From assembly GCA_045645905.1 (NCBI GenBank), contig JAZRJT010000022.1:1-48137 (forward strand): DNA of 48,137 nt, given 5' to 3'. The translations under genes and the position numbers were made by a program. The notes under the pieces were generated by a model. That model was not told the DNA's origin. It worked only from the letters and a program-made list of their open reading frames with translations, and searched no databases. The stretch is from SIG440 sp045645905. GTDB taxonomy: Bacteria > Bacillota > Clostridia > Monoglobales > Monoglobaceae. This document shows, piece after piece, positions 31,814-39,851 of the stretch (its first letter is position 1; each line of letters begins with the position of its first letter).

Positions 31814-31876
31814 TCCCTCAGTCACTTCGTGACAGCTCCCTTTGCACAAGGGAGCCTCAGGGGAGGCTGAGCAATT
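31814..31876 (+). repeat. dispersed intergenic repeat, copy 2 (between the DnaD-like and DnaC-like genes)
   Basis: CCCTCAGTCA, hairpin GTCACTTCGTGAC, CAGCTC, then GCTCCC paired with GGGAGC, and CTCAGGGGAGGCTGAG. Same order of blocks as the copy at 22363-22422. Confidence 0.7.
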
Positions 31877-31927
31877 CCCTACACGGTAGTGATGTCAACG
31901 GTTGTTTACGGAAAGGAATGATTATAT

Positions 31928-32896
31928 ATGGAATCGGCATATGTGCTTGCAAGCCGTGAGCTTGAGGATATCCGTCTTGCCAATCAGGCAGAGATGAGCA
32001 GACGGCATATGGAAGTTTGTAAGAAAATTCCGCAGTTTGCAGAGGTTGAAGCTCAGCTTATGAAAAACGGTACACGTCTGCTTAGTTGTATTCTTGACAA
32101 AAGCAACTGTTTTGAAGACGTAAAGCAAAGCATAAAGGAGCTGCAAAAGAAAAAGAGTGAGCTGCTTGTTGCAAACGGCTTTGAGGCAGGCTTTACAGAT
32201 GATTTACATACATGCACCAAGTGCCGTGACACAGGATTTGTGGAGGGCAAACGGTGCGAATGTCTTAAAAATCTTATTGCCAAGCATATAGGGGCAAACT
32301 CAAACCTTACCGAATTTATGAGAGGGCAGACATTTGAAACCTTTGATATGTCACTATTTATCGGTCAGGGCAGCGACAAAAGGGTGCTTAAAGTTATGCA
32401 GACAGTATGCGATACGGCACTGACTTTTGCCGAGAGCTTTGATATAAGCCGCGAAAACTTGTTGCTTCTTGGTAATGCCGGCACGGGTAAGACATTTGTT
32501 TCAAGCTGCGTGGCAAACCGTGCTTTAGAACGCGGCAAAACCGTTTATTACCAGACAGCATTCAGACTCTTTGAAATTTTTGAGGCTGCAAAGTTTGGCA
32601 AGGACGCAGAGGATGAGTCGGCAGTTGTGAAATATGTTTATGACGTTGACCTTCTTATTATAGATGATTTGGGGACTGAGTTTGTAACTCAATTTACCAC
32701 TGCGGCACTTTTTGACATTATTAATGCCAGAATAACTGCCGGAAAAAGTACAATCATATCCACCAATCTGAGTTTTGAAACTTTGTCGGATATGTACAGC
32801 CAGAGAATTACTTCAAGGTTTGTGGGTGAATATAAGATTCTGCAGACTTTGGGTGAGGATATAAGAAAAATTAAGAAACAGAGAGATAGGCTTTGA
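31928..32896 (+). CDS. DnaC/DnaI-like helicase loader ATPase
   Basis: AAA+ ATPase that loads the replicative helicase. In 322 residues an N-terminal region (1-95) rich in charged helices precedes a zinc-ribbon-like CTKCRDTGFVEGKRCEC (about 97-113), as in DnaI. The AAA+ core has Walker A LLGNAGTGKTF, Walker B DLLIIDDLGTE, and sensor ISTNLSFETL with the SQRITSRF arginine region. Related IstB proteins of insertion sequences lack the zinc domain and would lie beside istA, which is absent, so a chromosomal loader is favoured. Its proximity to dnaA and the DnaD-like gene supports this. GGAAAGGA precedes the ATG. Confidence 0.88.
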   Translation: MESAYVLASRELEDIRLANQAEMSRRHMEVCKKIPQFAEVEAQLMKNGTRLLSCILDKSNCFEDVKQSIKELQKKKSELLVANGFEAGFTDDLHTCTKCRDTGFVEGKRCECLKNLIAKHIGANSNLTEFMRGQTFETFDMSLFIGQGSDKRVLKVMQTVCDTALTFAESFDISRENLLLLGNAGTGKTFVSSCVANRALERGKTVYYQTAFRLFEIFEAAKFGKDAEDESAVVKYVYDVDLLIIDDLGTEFVTQFTTAALFDIINARITAGKSTIISTNLSFETLSDMYSQRITSRFVGEYKILQTLGEDIRKIKKQRDRL

Positions 32897-32917
32897 CATT
32901 AGGGCAAGGAGGTTGTT

Positions 32918-34294
32918 ATGAGTATATCAGAAAAAATCGTTAGTTTAAAAAGGAAACTGGGGGTTAAAGAGTTCACCTTCAGCGGCGGAATTCATCCTGA
33001 TGATATGAAGAATGCAACCTGTTGCATACCAATTGTTGACCTTCCTCCGTCGGATGCGATGGTGTTTCCGCTTTCTCAGCATATTGGTGCACCTGCTGTA
33101 CCTTGTGTTGGTGTAGGTGACAGAGTGCTGATGGGACAGAAGATTGCTGAGGCTGGCGGATTTGTTTCTGCAAATATACATTCTTCGGTTTCGGGTACAG
33201 TTGTTGCAATTGAGCCAAGAATGCACCATTCGGGCATCAAGATGAATTCAATTGTTATCCAAAACGATGGTCAGGATGAGTTTTCACCCGACGTTAAGCC
33301 AAAAGACTGGAGGGCAATGTCGAAGGAAGAGATTGTTCAGGTTATTCGTGAGGCAGGCATTGTGGGTATGGGGGGTGCTACCTTCCCGACACACGTAAAG
33401 ATGAGTCCACCACCAGATAAAAAGATTGAATATGCCATTGTAAACGGTGCCGAGTGTGAGCCTTATCTTACATCCGACCACCGTGCGATGCTTGAAACCC
33501 CCGAAGAAGTTATTGAGGGTCTTAAAATTATAATGAAGGTTTTAGGCCTATGCGAGGGTTATGTTGCAATCGAAACCAATAAGCCCGATGCAATTAAGGT
33601 GATGAAGGAGTGGGCTGAAAAGGAAACCGAGGTTAAAATTAACGTTGTTAAGGTTAAAACCAAGTATCCTCAGGGTTCGGAAAAGCATCTTATCAAGGCG
33701 GTTACGGGAAGAACAGTACCCCCCGGCAAGCTGCCGCTTGATGTAGGGTGCGTTGTTGACAACATTGACACCTGCGCAGCAATTGCAAGAGCATTTATTA
33801 TGGGTGCTCCTGTTATCAAGCGAATTGTGACAGTCAGCGGTGACTGCATTGCAAACCCTGCAAACTTCAGAATTCGCGTGGGCACAAATGTTGAGGACGC
33901 TATTGAAAAATGCGGCGGCTTCTGTAAGACTGCGGCAAAGGTCATTATGGGCGGACCTATGATGGGTATTTCTGTGCCGGACACTGACATTCCTGTTGTA
34001 AAGGGAACGTCCGGAATCTTAGCATTCAGTGATGAAATGATTTCAAAAAAGGTAAAGCAAAACTGCTTAAGATGCGGCAGATGTGTTGAGGGCTGCCCGA
34101 TGAATCTTTTGCCCAATAAGATAATCGAAGCTGTTAAACTGGACGACCTTGAGATGATGAAAAAGCTTAATGTTATGGATTGTATTCAATGCGGCTCCTG
34201 CACGTATGTCTGCCCTGCAGAACAAAATCCTCTGCAACAGGTAAGAACGGCAAGGACAAAAGTAACAAAAGCGACACAGGAGGCGAAAAAGTAA
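32918..34294 (+). CDS. rnfC: Rnf electron transport complex subunit C
   Basis: Peripheral subunit that oxidises or reduces NAD(H) in the ferredoxin:NAD+ oxidoreductase (Rnf). The 458 residues contain the barrel-sandwich start (FSGGIHPDDMK), the FMN/NAD-binding Rossmann-like part with GIVGMGGATFPTHVK, and a SLBB-like domain. Near the C-terminus are two [4Fe-4S] motifs: CLRCGRCVEGCP (Cys383, 386, 389, 393) and CIQCGSCTYVCP (Cys422, 425, 428, 432). AAGGAGG precedes the ATG at 32918. It starts the rnfCDGEAB operon, the clostridial gene order, 22 bp after the helicase-loader gene. Confidence 0.96.
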   Translation: MSISEKIVSLKRKLGVKEFTFSGGIHPDDMKNATCCIPIVDLPPSDAMVFPLSQHIGAPAVPCVGVGDRVLMGQKIAEAGGFVSANIHSSVSGTVVAIEPRMHHSGIKMNSIVIQNDGQDEFSPDVKPKDWRAMSKEEIVQVIREAGIVGMGGATFPTHVKMSPPPDKKIEYAIVNGAECEPYLTSDHRAMLETPEEVIEGLKIIMKVLGLCEGYVAIETNKPDAIKVMKEWAEKETEVKINVVKVKTKYPQGSEKHLIKAVTGRTVPPGKLPLDVGCVVDNIDTCAAIARAFIMGAPVIKRIVTVSGDCIANPANFRIRVGTNVEDAIEKCGGFCKTAAKVIMGGPMMGISVPDTDIPVVKGTSGILAFSDEMISKKVKQNCLRCGRCVEGCPMNLLPNKIIEAVKLDDLEMMKKLNVMDCIQCGSCTYVCPAEQNPLQQVRTARTKVTKATQEAKK

Positions 34295-35283
34295 TGACAC
34301 TGACAAATGTAAATGAAAAACTTATTGTTACGGAATCTCCTCACGTAAGGGGAGCGCTTTCAACATCAAAGGTAATGCTTGACGTTATTATTGCACTTAT
34401 CCCTGCACTGATTGCAGGGGTAATCGTTTTTGGATTGCGTGCGTTGGTGCTTAGTGCTGTGTGCGTGCTTGCGGCTGTTGCATCAGAGTGGCTTTGGTGC
34501 AAAATCATTAAATCGCCATCATCAATAGGCGATTTAAGTGCGGCGGTTACCGGACTTTTGCTGGCTCTTAATCTGCCGGTTTCAATGCCTTTCTGGATGG
34601 CTGCCATCGGCTGTGTGTTTGCAATTATTATTGTAAAGCAGTTCTTTGGCGGTATTGGACACAACTTTATGAACCCGGCTCTGGCGGCTCGTGCATTTTT
34701 GCTGACATCTTGGGCTCAGGCGATGACCACCTGGGCTGCTCCGTTTTCGGCAGATGCAGTAACATCTGCAACACCTCTTGCACTTATAAAAGAAGGTGCA
34801 ACAGAGGGCTTGCCCGGATATATGGATTTGTTTTTGGGTAATGTTGGCGGATGTATCGGTGAGGTTTCTACCCTCGCAATTTTAATCGGTGCGGCGTACC
34901 TTTTGGCTAAAAAGATAATCAGTATAAGAATTCCCGCAAGTTACATAATCACGCTTGCCACTTTTACTTTTGTTTTTGGCGGGGACGAGGGATTGTTTAC
35001 AGGTGATGCCCTGATGCACGTGTTATCGGGTGGTTTGATGCTTGGTGCATTCTTTATGGCGACAGATTATGTTACAACACCTTACACAAAATCAGGACAG
35101 ATTATCTTCGGTATTGGTTGCGGTGTGATTACTGCGGTTATCAGACTTTATGGCGGCTATCCCGAGGGGGTAAGTTATTCAATTCTTCTTATGAATGTGG
35201 CGTCACCCTTGATTGACAAGATGACAGCACCAAAGAGGTTTGGTGAAATTAAGGAGAAAACAGCAAAGGAGGGCAAGTGCTGA
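34294..35283 (+). CDS. rnfD: Rnf electron transport complex subunit D
   Basis: Membrane subunit with about ten helices and covalently bound FMN, forming part of the ion-pumping core. The 329 residues start MTLTNVNEKLIVTESPHVRG, a typical RnfD start. The FMN threonine is in DAVTSATPL, the local form of the SGAT motif. GGIGHNFMNPALAARAFLL and FMATDYVTTPYT are further family signatures. I chose ATG 34294, which overlaps the rnfC stop as TAATG and has AGGAGG 10 bp upstream. A longer frame exists upstream but lies within the rnfC ferredoxin region. Confidence 0.95.
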   Translation: MTLTNVNEKLIVTESPHVRGALSTSKVMLDVIIALIPALIAGVIVFGLRALVLSAVCVLAAVASEWLWCKIIKSPSSIGDLSAAVTGLLLALNLPVSMPFWMAAIGCVFAIIIVKQFFGGIGHNFMNPALAARAFLLTSWAQAMTTWAAPFSADAVTSATPLALIKEGATEGLPGYMDLFLGNVGGCIGEVSTLAILIGAAYLLAKKIISIRIPASYIITLATFTFVFGGDEGLFTGDALMHVLSGGLMLGAFFMATDYVTTPYTKSGQIIFGIGCGVITAVIRLYGGYPEGVSYSILLMNVASPLIDKMTAPKRFGEIKEKTAKEGKC

Positions 35284-35939
35284 TGTTTGGAAAAGATGCA
35301 ATTGTTACATCCTTAAAGTTGTTTATCATTACTGCTGTGGCGGCACTTTGTCTTGCGGTTGCAAACAAGGTGACATTTCCCGTCATTGCAGAAAATTTGG
35401 TTAAGGCCGAGAATGAGGCTCTGCGAGCAGTTCTTGCCGAGGGTAAAGAATTCAAAACTACCGAAACTGAGGCAACATCAATTGAAGGTGTTACCGTTGA
35501 AAAGGTAAATGTTGCCCTGGCAGACGGCAAAACCGTTGGTTATGTTGTGACTGCAGTGTCAAATGCAGGCTATGGCGGAGATATCAAGGTTATGGTGGGT
35601 GTTGACAAGGATTTGGCAGTGACAAGAATTCAGATACTTGAATCATCCGAAACTGCAGGACTTGGTGCAAATGCATCAAAACCCGCTTTTGCAGGGCAGT
35701 TTGAGGGTGCAAAGAATCCTATGACGGTTGTGAAGGGACGTGCAGGCGATGACCAGATTTCTGCAATTGCAAGCGCAACAATCACCTCAAAGGCGGTTAC
35801 TTCCTGCGTAAATGCAGCTTTGGAGGTTGCAAAAGAAAAGTATAATTCAGGCTCGGCAGAAACTGTTGAAGAAACAGTTAAAGCCAAGGAGGAAATAGAA
35901 CAAAAAACAGAAGAACAGCTTAAAGGAGGTAATGAATGA
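35283..35939 (+). CDS. rnfG: Rnf electron transport complex subunit G
   Basis: FMN-binding subunit with one N-terminal transmembrane helix (about residues 8-30) and an external domain. The covalent FMN site is in AIASATITSKAV, matching the SGAT pattern with Ala in place of Gly. Length is 218 residues. The last 40 residues are an acidic/Lys tail (AETVEETVKAKEEIEQKTEE) longer than in many homologues. ATG 35283 overlaps the rnfD stop (TGATG). A GTG at 35277 has closer spacing to the AGGAGG and is the alternative start. Confidence 0.94.
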   Translation: MFGKDAIVTSLKLFIITAVAALCLAVANKVTFPVIAENLVKAENEALRAVLAEGKEFKTTETEATSIEGVTVEKVNVALADGKTVGYVVTAVSNAGYGGDIKVMVGVDKDLAVTRIQILESSETAGLGANASKPAFAGQFEGAKNPMTVVKGRAGDDQISAIASATITSKAVTSCVNAALEVAKEKYNSGSAETVEETVKAKEEIEQKTEEQLKGGNE

Positions 35940-36550
35940 TGAAAAAGACTTTATTTAACGGCCTCTTTAAGGAAAACCCCACATTTGTTCAGTTTTTGGG
36001 TATGTGCCCAACCCTTGCGGTTACAACTGCGGCAATCAACGGTGTTGGTATGGGACTTTCTACTGCGGCAGTTCTGATTTGTTCAAATGTGTTTATTGCA
36101 TTGCTAAGAAAATTCATCCCCGATAAGGTGAGAATTGCGGCGTATGTTGTGGTTATTGCAAGCTTCGTAACAGTGGTTGAAATGCTGATGAAGGCGTATG
36201 TTCCTGCACTTTCCAAATCGCTTGGTCTTTATATCCCGCTGATTGTTGTTAACTGTATTATTCTTGGCCGTGCTGAAGCCTTTGCTTCAAAAAACGGCGT
36301 TCTAAAGTCAGCAGTTGATGGACTTGGTATGGGTCTTGGATTTACAGGTGCCCTGACAATTATCGGCAGTATCCGTGAAGTTTTGGGTGCAGGCTCAATC
36401 TTTGGTATTTCACTCTTTGGCGAGGCTTTTCAGCCTATGACCATTATGATTTTGCCTCCCGGTGCCTTCCTTACACTTGGTCTTATAGTTATGACAATAA
36501 ACATTATTTCGGAGAAAAAGAAGAAAGGGGCGAGCGAAATTGCTGATTAG
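35936..36550 (+). CDS. rnfE: Rnf electron transport complex subunit E
   Basis: Integral membrane subunit homologous to RnfA but inverted in topology. The 204 residues have six helices. The start KTLFNGLFKENPTFVQFLGMCPTLAVTT contains the cysteine that helps hold an intramembrane iron-sulfur cluster, and SLGLYIPLIVVNCIILGRAE holds the second conserved cysteine. Start ATG 35936 overlaps the rnfG stop. A second ATG directly follows at 35939, and both are served by AAAGGAGGT. Confidence 0.95.
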   Translation: MMKKTLFNGLFKENPTFVQFLGMCPTLAVTTAAINGVGMGLSTAAVLICSNVFIALLRKFIPDKVRIAAYVVVIASFVTVVEMLMKAYVPALSKSLGLYIPLIVVNCIILGRAEAFASKNGVLKSAVDGLGMGLGFTGALTIIGSIREVLGAGSIFGISLFGEAFQPMTIMILPPGAFLTLGLIVMTINIISEKKKKGASEIAD

Positions 36551-37133
36551 AGAATTATTGATTATTTCAATCGGAGCAATTCTTGTACAGAACTTTGTAC
36601 TTGTTCAGTTCCTTGGTATTTGTCCCTTCCTTGGTGTTTCAAAAAAGGTTGAGACCGCGACAGGTATGGGCTTTGCAGTTGTGTTTGTTATGGCTTGTGC
36701 ATCGGCTATTACCTGGGCTGTTCAGCAGCTTCTGATTTTACTTAATATGGAATATATGCAGACGATCGCGTTTATTCTTGTTATTGCGGTGCTTGTTCAG
36801 TTTGTTGAAATGTTTTTGCAGAAGTCTATCCCAAGCCTTTATAATTCGCTGGGTATTTATCTGCCACTTATCACAACCAACTGTGCGGTGCTGGGTGTTG
36901 CAATTCAGAATATAACAAGATATACCGGCGTGGATTACAGCTTTGTCAAGTCGGTAGTATACGGTACAACTGCAGGTCTTGGATTTACATTGTCAATTGT
37001 GTTGTTTGCAGGTGTGCGTGAACGGTTGGAAAGCTCGGACATTCCTGAATTTTTAAAGGGTATGCCCATTACATTGATTACTGCAAGTCTGTTGTCTATT
37101 GCGTTTATGGGCTTTTCGGGCCTTAGCTTTTAG
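36540..37133 (+). CDS. rnfA: Rnf electron transport complex subunit A
   Basis: Integral membrane partner of RnfE, six helices in 197 residues. FVLVQFLGICPFLGVSKKVE and SLGIYLPLITTNCAVLGVAI contain the two cluster-binding cysteines. The start is TTG 36540, with AAGGGG 9 bp upstream and a short overlap with rnfE. No ATG is available near the conserved N-terminus. Unlike every other junction of the operon, the next gene (rnfB) is separated by a long structured spacer. Confidence 0.95.
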   Translation: MLIRELLIISIGAILVQNFVLVQFLGICPFLGVSKKVETATGMGFAVVFVMACASAITWAVQQLLILLNMEYMQTIAFILVIAVLVQFVEMFLQKSIPSLYNSLGIYLPLITTNCAVLGVAIQNITRYTGVDYSFVKSVVYGTTAGLGFTLSIVLFAGVRERLESSDIPEFLKGMPITLITASLLSIAFMGFSGLSF

Positions 37134-37135
37134 GG

Positions 37136-37296
37136 GGTGCATTTACGTGAAAAATCACGTTAATGCACCGGCGGAATTTATTGCACCGCCGAGATTTCGT
37201 GCCTATTGGCACGAAACGGCGATGTGCATAATTTCCATTACACGCCTTATCTACCCACAGTAAGACGCGTGTGTATTTTTAAATACTATTTGTGGG
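37136..37296 (+). ncRNA. structured intergenic RNA between rnfA and rnfB
   Basis: Starting three bases after the rnfA stop: H1 GGTGCATT-ACGTG with CACGT-AATGCACC (37136-37169); H2 CGGCGG with CCGCCG (37169-37191); H3 TTTCGTGCC with GGCACGAAA (37195-37216, 9 perfect pairs); H4 ACACGC-CTTA with TAAG-AC-GCGTGT (37240-37272); H5 GTATT with AATAC (37273-37286). CCCACA in the H4 loop (37254-37259) can pair with TGTGGG (37291-37296), a pseudoknot ending 5 bp before the AAGG of rnfB. CGCCG (37187-37191) could instead pair with CGGCG (37217-37221) around H3. No known riboswitch class recognised. Confidence 0.5.
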
Positions 37297-37318
37297 CAGA
37301 AAGGCTATGGAAATTAGT

Positions 37319-38143
37319 ATGGAAATTTTAGTACCGGTTATTGTAATTGGCGGAATGGGTTTGATTTTTGGTGCATTGCTTGCAGTTGCGGCAAAGATTT
37401 TTGAAGTTAAAAAAGACGAACGTATTCCTTTGATTGTAGATTGTCTTCCTGGTGCAAACTGCGGCGGTTGCGGTTTTGCCGGATGCTCGGCTTATGCTGA
37501 GGCAATTTGTGCAGGTGAGGCACCTGTCAATTCCTGCCCTGTAGGCGGTGCGGTTGCTGCTGCGAAAATTGCAGGGATTATGGGCGTTGAAGCCGTTGAA
37601 ACCGAACGTTTGGTGGCATTTGTTGCCTGCGCAGGAACTTGTGATGTTGCAAAGGACAGATATATAAATAATCAAGCAATCGACTGTCATACGGCAAACC
37701 GTTTGGCAGGTGGTATGAAGGGCTGTACATACGGCTGTTTGGGTTGTGGTTCATGTGCTGAAAAATGTGAGTTTGGCGGAATTAAGATTGTTGACGGCAT
37801 TGCCGTTGTCGACCGCGAGCTGTGCACAAACTGTGGTGCTTGCATTGCCGAATGTCCACGTGGGGTGATTAAGCGTATTCCTTATTCGTCAAAGGTATTG
37901 GTGTTCTGTAATTCACAGGCTCACGGCAAGGAAGTACGTGCGGTGTGTGATGTGGGCTGTATCGGCTGCGGTATTTGTGCCAAGAACTGCGAATCAGGTG
38001 CAATTGTGGTTGAAAACAATCTTGCACGTATAGACAGCTCAAAATGTACCGGCTGTGGTATGTGCGTTGAAAAATGCCCCAAAAAGATTATCAGTCTGAT
38101 AGGCAAGGCGGCTGATGTTAAGGTTGCTGTGGCGGCGGAATAA
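37319..38143 (+). CDS. rnfB: Rnf electron transport complex subunit B (multi-iron-sulfur)
   Basis: Ferredoxin-interacting subunit. An N-terminal transmembrane helix (about residues 4-26, VPVIVIGGMGLIFGALLAVA) precedes the 4Fe-4S domain NCGGCGFAGCSAYAEAI and a chain of ferredoxin motifs (CLGCGSCAEKCEF, CTNCGACIAECPRG, CIGCGICAKNCES, CTGCGMCVEKCPKK). I chose ATG 37319, giving 274 residues and the usual beginning. ATG 37307 is only 2 bp from AAGG, and GTG 37292 is also in frame. The ribosome-binding region may be masked by the pseudoknot at 37254-37296. Last gene of the operon, followed by a terminator. Confidence 0.94.
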   Translation: MEILVPVIVIGGMGLIFGALLAVAAKIFEVKKDERIPLIVDCLPGANCGGCGFAGCSAYAEAICAGEAPVNSCPVGGAVAAAKIAGIMGVEAVETERLVAFVACAGTCDVAKDRYINNQAIDCHTANRLAGGMKGCTYGCLGCGSCAEKCEFGGIKIVDGIAVVDRELCTNCGACIAECPRGVIKRIPYSSKVLVFCNSQAHGKEVRAVCDVGCIGCGICAKNCESGAIVVENNLARIDSSKCTGCGMCVEKCPKKIISLIGKAADVKVAVAAE

Positions 38144-38153
38144 CATAACAGCA

Positions 38154-38180
38154 GGCAGAAACGTTTTGTTTCTGCCTTTT
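38154..38180 (+). terminator. intrinsic terminator of the rnf operon
   Basis: GGCAGAAAC and GTTTCTGCC around a 5-nt loop, then TTTT, 11 bp after rnfB. Confidence 0.85.
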
Positions 38181-38278
38181 GTGTTGTTATAAGCATAATT
38201 ACACCTCGGATTAGGTTTATCTATATAACAAAACTGCTTTTTATGTGTAAATAAAATATGAATAAGCTGCCTTTGGAC

Positions 38279-38308
38279 TTGACTTGATTTAATCGGATAT
38301 GATAAAAT
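38279..38308 (+). promoter_or_regulatory. sigma-A type promoter of the membrane protein gene at 38332
   Basis: TTGACT (38279-38284), 18-bp spacer, TAAAAT (38303-38308). The remaining gap to the rnf terminator is AT-rich and holds nothing else I can name. Confidence 0.6.
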
Positions 38309-38331
38309 ATTAGGAAATATAAAGGAAAGAG

Positions 38332-38970
38332 ATGATTTTTATGGATAAAGATAAACAGGCAGCAAAAGAGATGATTAAAAACTTTACTTTCAAGGAAAAG
38401 GTGGCACATTTTTGGTATTATTACGGAAAGTATACAATCGCAGCAATTTTTGCGGTTGCATTCGTTGTATTTACGGTGGTTGAGTGTGTGATGCAGGTGA
38501 ACTATGACCTGAATATTGCATATTACAGCAGCCGCGCTGTGGATAAAGAGGCGGTAGCGGAGTTAGCAGATTCGCTTGAACCACTTATAAATGACATATC
38601 GGATAATGATATAACGGATGTTTTAATTACGGTAAATGAGGCTGATATCACAAAAGAGGAGCACAACGAGGTGATAGAGGCAACACTGACCAAAATTCCG
38701 GTTGAGTTGGCGGCTGATGAGTTCCAGATGTATATTCTTGATGAGAACTATCTGGAATTCTTCAACAGAGCATTTGAAGGCGTTATACAAAGCACGGTGA
38801 CCTTGAGTGATATACCTGAGGTGAGCAAGGCATTGGGTTTTCAGGAGGGCGAAAAGGTTTATCTTGTTATGACGGTTGAGTTTGAACAGTCAAAGGGCAA
38901 CGAGATAAAGGCTGCTGAACGTGAAAATGCCGCATTGATAATGGATTATTTTAATGATATGCTGAAGTAA
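38332..38970 (+). CDS. single-pass membrane protein of unknown function
   Basis: 212 residues: a cytoplasmic N-terminus with several Lys (MIFMDKDKQAAKEMIKNFTF), one transmembrane helix at about 35-55 (YTIAAIFAVAFVVFTVVECVM), and an acidic external domain rich in Asp/Glu. The KEKVAHFWYYYGKYT motif before the helix is seen in many clostridial proteins of this kind, but I know no assigned function. AAGGA lies 5 bp before ATG 38332; ATG 38341 is the alternative. Monocistronic between its promoter and a bidirectional terminator. Confidence 0.75.
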   Translation: MIFMDKDKQAAKEMIKNFTFKEKVAHFWYYYGKYTIAAIFAVAFVVFTVVECVMQVNYDLNIAYYSSRAVDKEAVAELADSLEPLINDISDNDITDVLITVNEADITKEEHNEVIEATLTKIPVELAADEFQMYILDENYLEFFNRAFEGVIQSTVTLSDIPEVSKALGFQEGEKVYLVMTVEFEQSKGNEIKAAERENAALIMDYFNDMLK

Positions 38971-39017
38971 ATTCGGTGTGAGTTGCATATAAAAAAGCAT
39001 AATTCTGCAACAAATTA

Positions 39018-39059
39018 AAAGACCCGGTGTGAAAATATCACATCAGGTCTTTATTTTTA
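39018..39059. terminator. bidirectional terminator between convergent genes
   Basis: AAAGACCCGGTGTGA pairs with TCACATCAGGTCTTT (one mismatch, one G-U) around AAATA, then ATTTTTAT on the plus strand. Confidence 0.8.
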
Positions 39060-39263
39060 TTCAGTTTTGTCAATAATCGGTGTTTCTTTAAAGAAGAAGG
39101 TAATCGACCACAGACCCGCAAGACCCACAAGGGTGAATATTATGCGGCTCATTAAAGACAATTGACCGCCGAATAAAGACGCCACAATGTCTACGCCGAA
39201 AAGACCGATGCTTCCCCAGTTTATGGCACCGATTATAACAAGTATCAATGCGATAACATTCAT
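39057..39263 (-). CDS. DUF378 family small membrane protein
   Basis: 68 residues with two hydrophobic helices: VIALILVIIGAINWGSIGLFG, carrying the family's GAINWG motif, and IIFTLVGLAGLWSITFFF. Function unknown (YuzA-like). AAAGGAG lies upstream of the ATG at 39263. It is the only minus-strand gene in the right half of the window. Confidence 0.9.
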   Translation of the reverse strand: MNVIALILVIIGAINWGSIGLFGVDIVASLFGGQLSLMSRIIFTLVGLAGLWSITFFFKETPIIDKTE

Positions 39264-39393
39264 ACCAATAATCGCTCCTTTTTTTGAAATTGTTTATTTG
39301 TTCATATGTATTTTGTGTTTATTTGAATAAAAATATGCTGTATAAATGTACCTGTTTTGCAAATAATATTTAAAAAAATATTGGAGCAGTATT

Positions 39394-39795
39394 ATGAATA
39401 AAAAAAATTTTGTTATAGTTTTTGTTTTAATTATATTGTGTTTGTCTGTACAGGCGGCAAAATGGCAAAATGCGGAGCGGGGAAATGACAAGGCTCATAT
39501 TGATGCGGCAAGGCATATTTCGTCGATTGAAGGTGTTAAATGGGCGGCTGTGCTCAGCTGTGATGGGCGTGTTCTTGCGGGGATTACCTTGCTGCCGGGG
39601 GCGGATAAAGGATATGTAGGTGAGTGGGCGGAGGAATTTTTGAAAACTGATTTTGCGGATGCAAAAAAAATCAGGATTTTTACAGGTGATGAAAATGCCC
39701 GCGATGTTGCGGAACTTAGCTTTTGTATTGAGACCGATATGAATAGAAAGCTGCTTAAGAAGAGGTTTGATTTTTTAGTGGAACAGAAAATTTGA
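39394..39795 (+). CDS. small exported or membrane-anchored protein, possibly YhcN/YlaJ-like
   Basis: 133 residues with an N-terminal hydrophobic segment (FVIVFVLIILCLSVQA) that looks like a signal or anchor; the single Cys16 lacks a good lipobox. The segment AARHISSIEGVKWAAVLSCDGRVLAGITL resembles the BON-like repeat of sporulation lipoproteins YhcN/YlaJ (x-x-I-x-x-x-x-G-V-x-x-A-x-V). The assignment is tentative. TTGGAG precedes the ATG. The -35 of the nrdR promoter is built around its stop codon. Confidence 0.55.
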   Translation: MNKKNFVIVFVLIILCLSVQAAKWQNAERGNDKAHIDAARHISSIEGVKWAAVLSCDGRVLAGITLLPGADKGYVGEWAEEFLKTDFADAKKIRIFTGDENARDVAELSFCIETDMNRKLLKKRFDFLVEQKI

Positions 39796-39820
39796 CAAAC
39801 AAAAATTTTTATGATACAAT
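39792..39820 (+). promoter_or_regulatory. sigma-A type promoter of nrdR
   Basis: TTGACA (39792-39797), 17-bp spacer, TACAAT (39815-39820). The -35 contains the TGA stop of the preceding gene. Confidence 0.85.
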
Positions 39821-39851
39821 ATACAGTATTCTGAACTTGGAGTTGAGTATA

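Noticed and set aside
31928..32896. IstB helper ATPase of an IS21-type insertion sequence
   Set aside because: It has a DnaI-like zinc-ribbon N-terminus, no istA beside it and no terminal repeats; a chromosomal helicase loader fits better.
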